32,748 bases of DNA from contig NZ_PVNK01000091.1 of assembly GCF_002994615.1 (NCBI RefSeq), positions 1-32,748 on the forward strand, read 5' to 3'. Below, piece after piece: positions 6,779 to 14,070 of this stretch (its first letter is position 1; every line of letters starts with the position of its first letter). This stretch comes from Enhygromyxa salina. GTDB lineage: Bacteria > Myxococcota_A > Polyangia > Nannocystales > Nannocystaceae. The notes under the pieces are model-generated. The model was not told where the DNA came from. It did not search any database and was given only the letters and a program-made list of their open reading frames with translations. The position numbers and the translations under genes are program-made.

Positions 6779-9454
6779 ATGGCCCTCGTTGTCACCTTCG
6801 CCGAGATCGACGGTGACGCGCTCGCCCTCGTCGGTGGCAAGGGGGCCAACCTCGCGCGGATGGCCCGGGCCGGGTTCGCGGTCCCGCCGGGCTTTTGCGT
6901 GACGACCGAGGCCTTTCGCGCCTTCTTGGTCTCGCCCGGGCTCGACCCGCTCTTCGCCGCCCTCGACGAGCTCGACGTCGACGACGCCGCGGGCCTGCGC
7001 GAGGCGGGCAGCTCGATGCGCGAGCACCTCCTCGGCCTGCCGATCCCGAGCCCGGTCGAGGCGGCGATCGAGGCGGCGTGGACCGAGCTCGGACCGGAGC
7101 ACGCCTACGCCGTGCGCTCGAGCGCGACCGCCGAGGATCTGCCGAGCGCGTCCTTCGCTGGCCAGCAAGACACCTACCTCAACGTGATCGGGCGGGCGCA
7201 GCTGCTCGACCGGGTCCGCGCGTGCTGGGCCTCGCTGTTCACCGATCGCGCGATCAGCTATCGGGCCCGGGCGGGCTTCGATCACCGCAAGGTCCTGCTC
7301 AGCGTCGTCGTCCAGCGGATGGCGAGGCCGGACTCGGCCGGGGTCATGTTCACCGCCGATCCCGTCGACGGGCGGCGGCAGCTGATCTCGATCGACGCGG
7401 CCTTTGGCCTCGGCGAGGCCCTGGTCTCGGGCCAGGTCAACCCCGATCACTATCGCGTCGACAAGCGCGGGCCGCGGATCCTCGACCGCCAGACCGCAGA
7501 CAAGCGCGTCGCGATCGTGGCGATCCCGGCGAGCGAGGGTGGGGGGACCGAGCGGGTCGAGCTCGACGCGGCGCGGCGCGAGGCCGAGGTCCTGAGCGAC
7601 GCGCAGATCCTCGAGCTCGCGGGCCTCGGCGTCGCGCTCGAGGATCACTTTGGCGGGCCGCAGGACGTCGAGTGGTGCTTCGAGGGGGACGCGTTGCTGG
7701 TCACGCAGACCCGGCCGATCACGACCTTGTTTCCGATCCCCGAGCCGTCGACGCCCGACCCGGGCCTGCGGGTGTTCCTCTCGTTTGGCCACGCGCAGGT
7801 CATGACCGACGCGCTCGCGCCCTTCGCCCACGGCGTGATTCGGCGCTTCTTCCCCTTCGGCCGCGACGCTCGCGGGGTCTCGTCGGTCATGCCCTCGGCC
7901 GGGGGCCGGCTGTTCATCGATCCGAGTGACTTGCTGCGCCTGCCCTGGTTCGCGCGGCGCCTGCCGAAGGCCCTGACGATCGTCGACCTCCGGACCGCGG
8001 CGGCGCTCGGGGCCGTGGTCGAGCGGGCCGAGTTTCGCCGCGGCGCGCGGCGTGTGAGTCGGGCGCGGATCGGGGCCACGGTCGCCTACCTCGCGGCCCG
8101 CGTCGTCCCGCGGGTGGTCTGGCGGTTGTGCTTCGCCCGGACGCAGACCGTCGTCTCGCGCACGCGGGAGCTCCTCGATGCTCAGTACGCGCAGCTGGAG
8201 CGGGACTGCGCGGCCCTGCCCGACGAGGCGGCTCGCCTCCGCGCGAGCGTCGAGGTCCTCGCGCAGCTGTTCGAGCGGGTGTTCTTGCGGATCGTCCCCT
8301 CGGTCATGGCCGCGGGGATCGGGGGCGTGCTGGTCCGCAAGCTGATCGGCGATCGCGTCGACCCCGACGACCTCGAGGCCCTGCGCCGGGGGCTGCGGGG
8401 CAACATCACCACGCAGATGGACCTCGAGCTCGGTGACCTCGCCGACCTCGCCCGAGCCTCGCCCGAGCTGGTCGAGCACCTGCGCACGAGCGCCACGCTG
8501 TCGCTCGAGGCGCTCGCCGAGCTCCCCGGCGCAAAGCCGCTGCTCGACGGCCTCGATCGCTTCCTCGCCGAGTACGGCATGCGCGGGGCCGCGGAGATCG
8601 ACGTCACCCGCCCGCGCTGGCGCGACGACCCGAGCCTGCTGTTGCAGGTCCTGCGCGGCAACCTCAGCCGCGAGGCGCAGGGCTCCCACCGCGAGCAGCA
8701 CGAGGGCATGATCCGAGCGGGTGACGCCGCGCTCGAGCGGATCGTCGCCGCGGCCCCGTGGCTGCGCCGTGGGCTGGTCCGTCGCTTCGCCACCGTCCAC
8801 CGCGACCTCGCGGCCCTGCGCGAGCACCCCAAGTTCCAGATCATCCGCCACTTTTGGGTCTTGCACCGGGCTGCGCTCGACTATGGCGCGCGCCTCGTCG
8901 AGGCTGGCGAGCTCGACGAGGCCGCGGACATCTGGATGCTCGAGGTCGACGAGGTCCTCGCCCACATCGACGGCGAGCGCGTGGATCTGCGCGAGCGGGT
9001 CGCCGCCCGCCGACTCGAGTGGTCCCACTACGCGGGCCTGGCTCCGCCGCGGGTCATCACGAGCGAGGGCGAGATCGTCCGGGGCGAGCTCGGTAACGAC
9101 GCCGCGCCCCCGGGCGCGCTGATCGGCACGGGGGTGTCTGCCGGGGTCGTCGAGGGGCTCGCGCGGGTCGTCCACGATCCGAGCAGCGCGGTGCTCCACG
9201 CGGGCGAGATCCTGGTCGCGCCGTTCACAGATCCGGGCTGGACGCCGCTGTTCATCAACGCCGCCGGGCTGGTGATGGAGGTCGGCGGGATGATGACCCA
9301 CGGGTCCGTGGTCGCGCGCGAGTATGGGATCCCGGCGGTCGTGTCGGTCGACGGGGCGACGACGCGGATCCGGACCGGTCAGCGCCTGGTGGTCGATGGC
9401 ACGCGGGGCTTCGTGACTGTCCTTGAGCCGGGCAGCGATCCCGAGTCGGGCTGA
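6779..9454 (+). CDS. Rifampicin phosphotransferase / PEP-synthase-like enzyme
   Basis: An 891-residue ATP-dependent dikinase-type enzyme. The N-terminus is the PEP-synthase/PPDK ATP-binding domain: LVGGKGANLARM (about 18-29), VRSSATAEDLPSASFAGQQ (112-130), SAGVMFTADPVDG, and QDVEWCFEG...LLVTQTRPITTL closing it at about residue 320. A long middle domain (about 330-760) is poorly conserved. The C-terminus is the swivelling phosphohistidine domain, with GGMMTHGSVVAREYGIPAV and catalytic His841. There is no C-terminal PEP/pyruvate-binding barrel, so it is not a true PEP synthase; the ATP-middle-His order and length match rifampicin phosphotransferases and their uncharacterised relatives, which transfer the beta-phosphate of ATP to a small molecule. 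The substrate is unknown. ATG 6779 is chosen because MALVVTFAEI fits the family start; an upstream in-frame ATG at 6695 would add 28 atypical residues. Confidence 0.88.
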   Translation: MALVVTFAEIDGDALALVGGKGANLARMARAGFAVPPGFCVTTEAFRAFLVSPGLDPLFAALDELDVDDAAGLREAGSSMREHLLGLPIPSPVEAAIEAAWTELGPEHAYAVRSSATAEDLPSASFAGQQDTYLNVIGRAQLLDRVRACWASLFTDRAISYRARAGFDHRKVLLSVVVQRMARPDSAGVMFTADPVDGRRQLISIDAAFGLGEALVSGQVNPDHYRVDKRGPRILDRQTADKRVAIVAIPASEGGGTERVELDAARREAEVLSDAQILELAGLGVALEDHFGGPQDVEWCFEGDALLVTQTRPITTLFPIPEPSTPDPGLRVFLSFGHAQVMTDALAPFAHGVIRRFFPFGRDARGVSSVMPSAGGRLFIDPSDLLRLPWFARRLPKALTIVDLRTAAALGAVVERAEFRRGARRVSRARIGATVAYLAARVVPRVVWRLCFARTQTVVSRTRELLDAQYAQLERDCAALPDEAARLRASVEVLAQLFERVFLRIVPSVMAAGIGGVLVRKLIGDRVDPDDLEALRRGLRGNITTQMDLELGDLADLARASPELVEHLRTSATLSLEALAELPGAKPLLDGLDRFLAEYGMRGAAEIDVTRPRWRDDPSLLLQVLRGNLSREAQGSHREQHEGMIRAGDAALERIVAAAPWLRRGLVRRFATVHRDLAALREHPKFQIIRHFWVLHRAALDYGARLVEAGELDEAADIWMLEVDEVLAHIDGERVDLRERVAARRLEWSHYAGLAPPRVITSEGEIVRGELGNDAAPPGALIGTGVSAGVVEGLARVVHDPSSAVLHAGEILVAPFTDPGWTPLFINAAGLVMEVGGMMTHGSVVAREYGIPAVVSVDGATTRIRTGQRLVVDGTRGFVTVLEPGSDPESG

Positions 9455-9527
9455 ACACATGTGATCCCGGCTGCGCCGAGTTCGTCGATTGATTGGGGGT
9501 CGGGCCGCGAGCCGATATGCTCGTGGC

Positions 9528-9866
9528 ATGGATGGCGGGCAGGAACGTCGCACTCACCCCCGCGTCGAGCTGCGCTCGGTCGGGACCATCGACATGGGGG
9601 ACCACGTGCGCCCGTGCCAGACGATCGACCTGTCGACGACCGGGCTCGCGCTGGTGACGCCGATTCGGGCGCCGCTGCGGGTGATCCGGGTTCGCTTTCA
9701 GCTCGGCAGTCGCGAGGCCGCGTGGACCGAGGTCGAGGCCTCGGTCGTGCGCAGCTACGAGTGGGGCGACGGGCAGAACCATGTTTGGGCGCTGCGGCTG
9801 CAGCCGATGGACCTGGGCACCCGCACCCGCGTGCGTGGCTTCCTCGCCGCCCAACAGCGCAATTGA
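9528..9866 (+). CDS. PilZ-domain protein
   Basis: A 112-residue protein that is a single PilZ domain. The c-di-GMP-binding signature is complete: R8-THP-R12 (RxxxR), then D34-L-S36-TT-G39 (DxSxxG), then the beta-barrel strands (VIRVRFQL, ASVVRSYEW, WALRLQPMD). It would bind cyclic di-GMP in the cytoplasm and act on a partner, in processes such as motility or exopolysaccharide production. ATG 9528 gives the compact domain; an in-frame ATG at 9489 would add 13 residues without matching the family. The gene stands alone between the dikinase-like gene and the pterin dehydratase gene, both on the same strand. Confidence 0.9.
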   Translation: MDGGQERRTHPRVELRSVGTIDMGDHVRPCQTIDLSTTGLALVTPIRAPLRVIRVRFQLGSREAAWTEVEASVVRSYEWGDGQNHVWALRLQPMDLGTRTRVRGFLAAQQRN

Positions 9867-9898
9867 TCTGGCCCGGGCGTCGGTGATACGCCCGCTGG

Positions 9899-10204
9899 GT
9901 GAGCGCACCCGACAATCACGTCCTCGATCAAGACGAGCTCCGTGCGGCCCTCGAGCGCCTGGATGGCTGGACCCTCGAGGGTGATCGTCTGCGCAAGCGC
10001 TTCGAGCTCGCGGACTTTCGGGCCGCGATCGCGTTCATGGTTCGGGTCGCGTTCGACGCGGAGCGCCTGGGCCACCACCCGAACTGGTCGAACGTGTACA
10101 AGACCGTGGACGTGGAGATCTGGTCTCACGACCTCGGCGGGGTCTCGGCGCTGTGCGTCGAGCTCGCCCAAGCGATGGATGACGCGGCTGCTAGCAGTCG
10201 CTGA
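9899..10204 (+). CDS. phhB: Pterin-4a-carbinolamine dehydratase
   Basis: A 101-residue protein covering the whole PCD/DCoH family. It dehydrates 4a-hydroxytetrahydropterin (EC 4.2.1.96), regenerating the pterin cofactor of aromatic amino-acid hydroxylases. The active-site signature is intact: GHHPNW with His59, His60 and Trp63, followed by SNVYKTVDVEIWSHDLGGVS with the third conserved His77. The N-terminal DGWTLEGDRLRKRFEL strands are also typical. The start is GTG at 9899, 32 bp after the PilZ gene. No phenylalanine hydroxylase is nearby; stand-alone PCDs may also have a recycling role in molybdopterin metabolism. It ends 3 bp from the converging lipoprotein gene. Confidence 0.95.
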   Translation: MSAPDNHVLDQDELRAALERLDGWTLEGDRLRKRFELADFRAAIAFMVRVAFDAERLGHHPNWSNVYKTVDVEIWSHDLGGVSALCVELAQAMDDAAASSR

Positions 10205-10207
10205 CGC

Positions 10208-11692
10208 TCACAGGCAGTCGACGTCGCCGTCTTCGCAGGCGAGGACCACGAAGGTGTACGCGCCGCCTTGCTCGACGCCCTGGCCGTTGACGAAGGTGTC
10301 GAGCGCGAAATAGTAGGTCCCGGGCGCGAGGGTGGTCTCGATCATGCGGTCGCCCCGGGCGATGCAGCCGGCCTCGCTGGCGCTGTCGTCGAGCAGGTGA
10401 AGGTCGACGTCGACGCCCTCACGGTCGAGGACCATCGCCCGGATCGCCGTGAGCTCGGCCAGCTCGACGCGATAGATGTTCTCGGGCCCGGTCTCGTCGG
10501 CCAGGGCCTCGCAGCCCGAGTACACGTCGAGCATCAGGCTCGGGGCATCGACGGTGCTGTTGGTGTCGGCGAAGGGCAGGGCCGGGATCTCGAGGGGGTC
10601 GTCGATGTCGCCGAGGCCCTCGAGCTGGAGGGTGGGCTCGTCGAGGGTGTCGTCGGCGAGCAGCGATCGGCGGGCGCGATCGAGGCCCTCGAGCGCGATC
10701 AGGTTGCGGACGTTGTAGCCGTGGGTCAGGCCCTCGGGGCTGAGGATGCATGGGCCGCCGTTGAAGCCCTCGAGGTGAATGCCGTCGCCGGAGATGCCGT
10801 AGCCGGGCAGAGGCTCGAGCGCGTGGCGCAGATCGATGAAGGGGATCGTCCGGGCCTGGGCGAGGCCGCGGGCGACGGCGTTGTAGGTCTGAACCCACAG
10901 ATCCGCGGCCTCGAGGTCGAGGCGGCGCGAGATCCCGAACACGATCGGGACGACGCCCGCGTTGATCAGGAGGTCGAGCAGGTCGCTCATGTTGGCGTAG
11001 TAGGCCGGCATCGCCGAGGCGTAGGTGATGCCCTGCTGCATGTCGTTGGTCCCGTAGTGGACCAGCGCGAGGCTCGGGCCCTCGGGGTGGATCGCGGCGC
11101 GCTCTTGATCGACCGGGGACGGCGCGCCCTCGATCGCCCAGCCGGCCGTGCGACCCGACTCGGCCGCGAGGGTGTCGCGGTCGAAGGGGGTGGTGTCGCC
11201 GGCCTGACCGAGCAAGAAGTGGTCGAGGGTCGGGCCGAGGGTCTGCTCGTGGATGTCGAGCTCGGCCATGCCGTCGGCGAAGCAGTAGAGGGTGCTCGGG
11301 CTGACCGTGCTCGACGCGCCGATCTTCATGAACACGTCCTCGGGCGCGGTCGGGGCGAGGGCGCGGATCGAGGCGAGGTTGTCGCGCGCGTAGACGTTGA
11401 TCGGGGAGTGCACGCGAGCGTCGGGGTACAGCGGCGGGCCGTAGACCTCGCCGTCGCCGTCGCCGTCACCCGAGTCGCCGTCGCCGTCGCCGTCGCCCGA
11501 GTCGCCGTCACCCGAGTCGCCGTCGCCGTCGCCCGAGTCGCCGGGCACATCCGGGAGCTCGTCGGTCTCGTCGTCGAGGGTTCCTGCGCTGTCCGAGGTG
11601 TCGAGGCCGCTGTCGAGCGTGCGCGGGTCGTCGGGGCCGGCGCACCCGAGCGCGAGCACGAGCCAACATGCGTGACGCTTCACAGGTTGCAC
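10208..11692 (-). CDS. SGNH/GDSL-hydrolase-like lipoprotein
   Basis: A 494-residue exported protein. A short signal ends in LALGC (Cys17), then a long acidic linker with a GDGDSGDGD repeat (about residues 51-81). Residues about 90-345 look like an SGNH hydrolase: KIGASSTVS (123-131) at the position of the serine block, HYGTNDM (212-218) as the GxND block, and GDGIHLEGF (302-310) with Asp303 and His306 as the DxxH block. Such enzymes cleave acyl or acetyl esters of sugars, lipids or cell-wall polymers. The first block reads GAS rather than GDS, so Ser127 as nucleophile is an inference. The C-terminal part (about 395-494) ends in ETTLAPGTYYFALDTF...GAYTFVVLACE, typical of a pre-peptidase C-terminal (PPC-like) beta domain. 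GTG start at 11692. Confidence 0.8.
   Translation of the reverse strand: MQPVKRHACWLVLALGCAGPDDPRTLDSGLDTSDSAGTLDDETDELPDVPGDSGDGDGDSGDGDSGDGDGDGDSGDGDGDGEVYGPPLYPDARVHSPINVYARDNLASIRALAPTAPEDVFMKIGASSTVSPSTLYCFADGMAELDIHEQTLGPTLDHFLLGQAGDTTPFDRDTLAAESGRTAGWAIEGAPSPVDQERAAIHPEGPSLALVHYGTNDMQQGITYASAMPAYYANMSDLLDLLINAGVVPIVFGISRRLDLEAADLWVQTYNAVARGLAQARTIPFIDLRHALEPLPGYGISGDGIHLEGFNGGPCILSPEGLTHGYNVRNLIALEGLDRARRSLLADDTLDEPTLQLEGLGDIDDPLEIPALPFADTNSTVDAPSLMLDVYSGCEALADETGPENIYRVELAELTAIRAMVLDREGVDVDLHLLDDSASEAGCIARGDRMIETTLAPGTYYFALDTFVNGQGVEQGGAYTFVVLACEDGDVDCL
11447..11543 (-). repeat. (Gly-Asp)n / Gly-Asp-Ser coding repeat
   Basis: Low-complexity DNA built from GGCGAC units with interspersed TCGGGT/TCGGGC (minus-strand reading), coding the flexible acidic linker of the SGNH-like lipoprotein. 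Very similar GGCGAC repeats occur in opposite orientation at 14215-14308 in the fibrinogen-like lipoprotein gene. Prone to slippage. Confidence 0.85.
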
Positions 11693-11999
11693 GATACGAC
11701 CACGCAGGCCGGGGTTCCAAGCTGCGCGCGTGCGCGGGCGAGGTTGTTGCCTGGGCGCGGGTTCGGGCCCGGCGGGTGCTTGCGCGCGGGTGCCTTCATG
11801 CTAGCTTGGCGAACGCCGAATTTCCGGCGACGAAGCGTGGCGAAATTGTAGCTCCTTCACTCCCATGGGTTGCCCCCTCATGCCGCGTAGCAACCGGCGT
11901 GCCTGGGTACAAACACAGCGACGCGGCTCCGGTCGCGCTGTTGAGGAGTTGAGCCTCGGCCCCACCGGCCTGGGTTCGTGAGGTATTGGAGACAGTGAC
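11693..11999. promoter_or_regulatory. Divergent intergenic region before RNA-repair operon
   Basis: A 307-bp gap between the divergent SGNH-lipoprotein and RNA-ligase genes, with no supported ORF. Its right half is rich in inverted repeats: GGTTGC/GCAACC (11868-11873 with 11890-11895), ACAGCG/CGCTGT (11915-11920 with 11936-11941), and a GGCCCCACCGGCC hairpin near 11960-11972. These would lie in the leader of the ligase mRNA if transcription starts upstream of about 11860. A GGAG ribosome site sits 8 bases before the ligase ATG. No clear promoter boxes. Confidence 0.5.
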
Positions 12000-12626
12000 A
12001 TGCAACGCCACAAATATCCCCGTACGCGCCACCTGCCGTGGTCGCCGGGGGCCACCCGCGATGATCTGATCGCCGACGGCGTCGACGCCTTCGTCGGCCA
12101 GCGGGTCATCGTGACCGAGAAGATGGATGGGGAGAACACCACCTTCTATCGGGATCACACCCACGCGCGCTCGATCGACAGTCGGCACCATCCTTCGCGC
12201 GACTGGATCAAGGGGCTCCACGGGCGCGTGGCCCACCTGATCCCCGAGGGCTGGCGGATCTGCGGTGAGAACCTCTACGCCCGGCACTCGCTCTCCTACG
12301 AGGCGCTGCCGAGCTACTTCATGCTGTTCTCGGTCTGGGACGCCGACAACCGCTGCCTCGACTGGGACAGCACCCTCGGCTGGGCCAAGACCCTCGGGGT
12401 CGAGACGGTGCCAACCCTCTACGACGGGGTCTTCGCCCGCGCATGGTTCGAGGACCTGCGCCTCGACCTCGCCAAGACCGAGGGCTACGTGGTCCGTCGG
12501 GCGTCGGGCTTCGCCTACGCGGAGTTTGGCCAGCACGTGGCCAAGTGGGTCCGCAGCAACCACGTTCAGACCGACCAGCACTGGATGAGCCAGGCGGTCG
12601 TACCCAACAAGCTGGCCAGGTCATGA
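12000..12626 (+). CDS. RNA ligase (ATP-dependent, Rnl2-like family)
   Basis: A 208-residue nucleotidyltransferase-type ligase. Motif I is EKMDGENTT with Lys41 as the residue adenylated by ATP. Other superfamily motifs follow: GENLYARHSL (89-98), the motif III-like FMLFSVWD (107-114), motif IV EGYVVRR (161-167) and motif V FGQHVAKWVR with Lys182. This is the RNA_ligase family fold, joining 5'-phosphate and 3'-OH ends. The chain is just the catalytic core, without an appended domain. The gene ends in ATGA, so its stop overlaps the start of the HD-kinase gene; co-translation is very likely. Together they supply all steps of nucleic-acid repair: end healing by the partner and sealing here. Physical substrate (tRNA, rRNA or other RNA) is unknown. 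GGAG lies 8 bases before the ATG. Confidence 0.88.
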   Translation: MQRHKYPRTRHLPWSPGATRDDLIADGVDAFVGQRVIVTEKMDGENTTFYRDHTHARSIDSRHHPSRDWIKGLHGRVAHLIPEGWRICGENLYARHSLSYEALPSYFMLFSVWDADNRCLDWDSTLGWAKTLGVETVPTLYDGVFARAWFEDLRLDLAKTEGYVVRRASGFAYAEFGQHVAKWVRSNHVQTDQHWMSQAVVPNKLARS

Positions 12627-13951
12627 ACGCTGGCCGCGCGCTGATCGAGGCCATCGAGGGCGGCGCCACGCCCTCGGTGGCCGCCTTCGTGGATGCCCTC
12701 GCGGACACGATCCCCGCGCTCGCGGAGCTCGAGGGCACCCCCCAAGATCCCGGCTGGCACGCCGAGGGCGACGTCCTGATCCACACGGGCATGGTCCTCG
12801 ACGCGCTCTACGAGCTGCTGGCGACCCGGGCGACGCATCTGGACGGCGAGCGTCGGACCGCCCTGATCCTGGCCGCGGCGCTCCACGACATCGCCAAGCC
12901 GGCGACCACCCGCGAGATGGAGATCCGCGGCGTGACGCGGATCGCCGCCCCGCGCCACGAGCTTCAAGGCCGGTCGCTGCTCGTGCCCCAGCTGATGGCC
13001 CTGGGTCTGAGCTGGCCGCTCGTCGAGCTGTGCCTCGACCTGGTCGGGTACCACGTCGCGCCCAAGTTCTTGGTCGTCAAGGGTCGTGAGCGGGGGGGCT
13101 ACCTGCGCCTCGCGCAGGCCGCCGACCCCGAGCTGCTCTACTGGCTCGAGCTCGCCGACATGCTCGGGCGGCGCTGCGAGGACCGGGCCCAGCAGGTCGA
13201 GAACATCGAGATGTTTGGCCTGTTCGCCCGGGACTACGGCGCGTGGCGGCGCTTTGGCGACGAGGCCCCAAGCTGGCGGGCGATGTACCGCGACGCCCTC
13301 GACGAGCTGCCTCCGGCGACCCGCGACGTCAGCTACGCCCAGTTCGTCGCCGACTTGTGCGAAGGTCGGATCACCCAGCCCGAGGAGGGCCTCGCCCGCA
13401 GCTACCGCTACCGCGAGCCCTTCCCCGAGGTCGTGGTCACCGTCGGGCCGAGCGGCGCGGGCAAGTCGAGCTGGATCCGCCGCCACCTCGGCGACCACAC
13501 CTGCATCAGCCTCGATGACATCCGCGCCGAGCTCGGCGGCCGCGCCGACCAGTCGAACAACGCGAAGGTCCGCCAGATCGCCCGCGAGCGCCTGCGCGAG
13601 GGGCTGCGCCGCAAGGCCAAGCTCGTGTGGGACGCGACCAGCTTGCGTCGGGACTTCCGCGACGCCGTCACCAACATCGCCCGGGACTACGGCGCGCTCG
13701 TGACCCTCGTCGCGTTTCCTCGGTCCGCTCGGGAGTACCAGCGCCGCAACCTCGACCGGGCCACCCCGGTGCCCGCGGCGGTGGTCCGGGGCCAGCTCGC
13801 GAGCATGCAGTGGCCCGAGCTCGTCGAGGCCCACCGCCACCTGGTGATCGGGGCCGCGGGCGAACCCCTGGCCTACTACGGGGGGCTCGACCCGACCCTG
13901 CCTTACGGCCTCGAGGCCACGGCTCAGACCCTGCGGGAGCCAGGCGCATGA
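12623..13951 (+). CDS. HD-Pnk-like end-healing enzyme (HD phosphoesterase + polynucleotide kinase)
   Basis: A 442-residue two-domain protein. The N-terminal half is an HD metal-dependent phosphohydrolase: His54 (IHTGMVL), His88-Asp89 (LHDIAKP), His144 (GYHVAP) and Asp179 (LADMLGRR) are the expected metal ligands. The C-terminal half is a P-loop kinase: Walker A GPSGAGKSS (275-283), then SLDDIRAELGG with Asp298/Asp299/Arg301, and a lid with basic residues (RRNLDR). The same order is described for Runella slithyformis HD-Pnk, where the HD domain removes 3'-phosphate or 2',3'-cyclic phosphate and the kinase phosphorylates 5'-OH ends. This makes ends ready for ligation by the preceding gene product. 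ATG 12623 overlaps the ligase stop (ATGA); frames further upstream lie inside the ligase gene. Confidence 0.88.
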   Translation: MNAGRALIEAIEGGATPSVAAFVDALADTIPALAELEGTPQDPGWHAEGDVLIHTGMVLDALYELLATRATHLDGERRTALILAAALHDIAKPATTREMEIRGVTRIAAPRHELQGRSLLVPQLMALGLSWPLVELCLDLVGYHVAPKFLVVKGRERGGYLRLAQAADPELLYWLELADMLGRRCEDRAQQVENIEMFGLFARDYGAWRRFGDEAPSWRAMYRDALDELPPATRDVSYAQFVADLCEGRITQPEEGLARSYRYREPFPEVVVTVGPSGAGKSSWIRRHLGDHTCISLDDIRAELGGRADQSNNAKVRQIARERLREGLRRKAKLVWDATSLRRDFRDAVTNIARDYGALVTLVAFPRSAREYQRRNLDRATPVPAAVVRGQLASMQWPELVEAHRHLVIGAAGEPLAYYGGLDPTLPYGLEATAQTLREPGA

Positions 13952-14070
13952 CGATCTTGGCCAATTCGTTTGTTCCCCGTGAGAGGGGCTCCGAGTCTCG
14001 GACCAGATTTCGGGTGTGCGCTACGAGTTTTTTGGATCGGAACGAGACGCACCACGCACATCCGTCAGCG

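Noticed and set aside
6662..9553. Long open frame (963 codons) on the minus strand.
   Set aside because: It is antisense to the dikinase-like gene, whose family motifs are clear. Its product is low-complexity Arg/Asp/Ala-rich, as expected for a shadow frame in high-GC DNA.
10268..11851. Long plus-strand open frame opposite the SGNH-like lipoprotein.
   Set aside because: Composition is Val/Ala/Gly/Glu-rich without motifs; the minus strand has signal peptide, GTND and DGIH blocks.
11838..11852. Sigma-54-like GG-N10-GC promoter before the RNA ligase gene (attractive because rtcBA RNA repair is sigma-54 controlled).
   Set aside because: Only the GG/GC spacing fits; the -24 and -12 boxes are poor, other GG-N10-GC hits occur nearby by chance in this GC-rich DNA, and no sigma-54 activator gene is present.
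11945..11990. GGGTTCG looks like a tRNA T-loop.
   Set aside because: No matching T-stem, acceptor stem or anticodon arm could be built around it.
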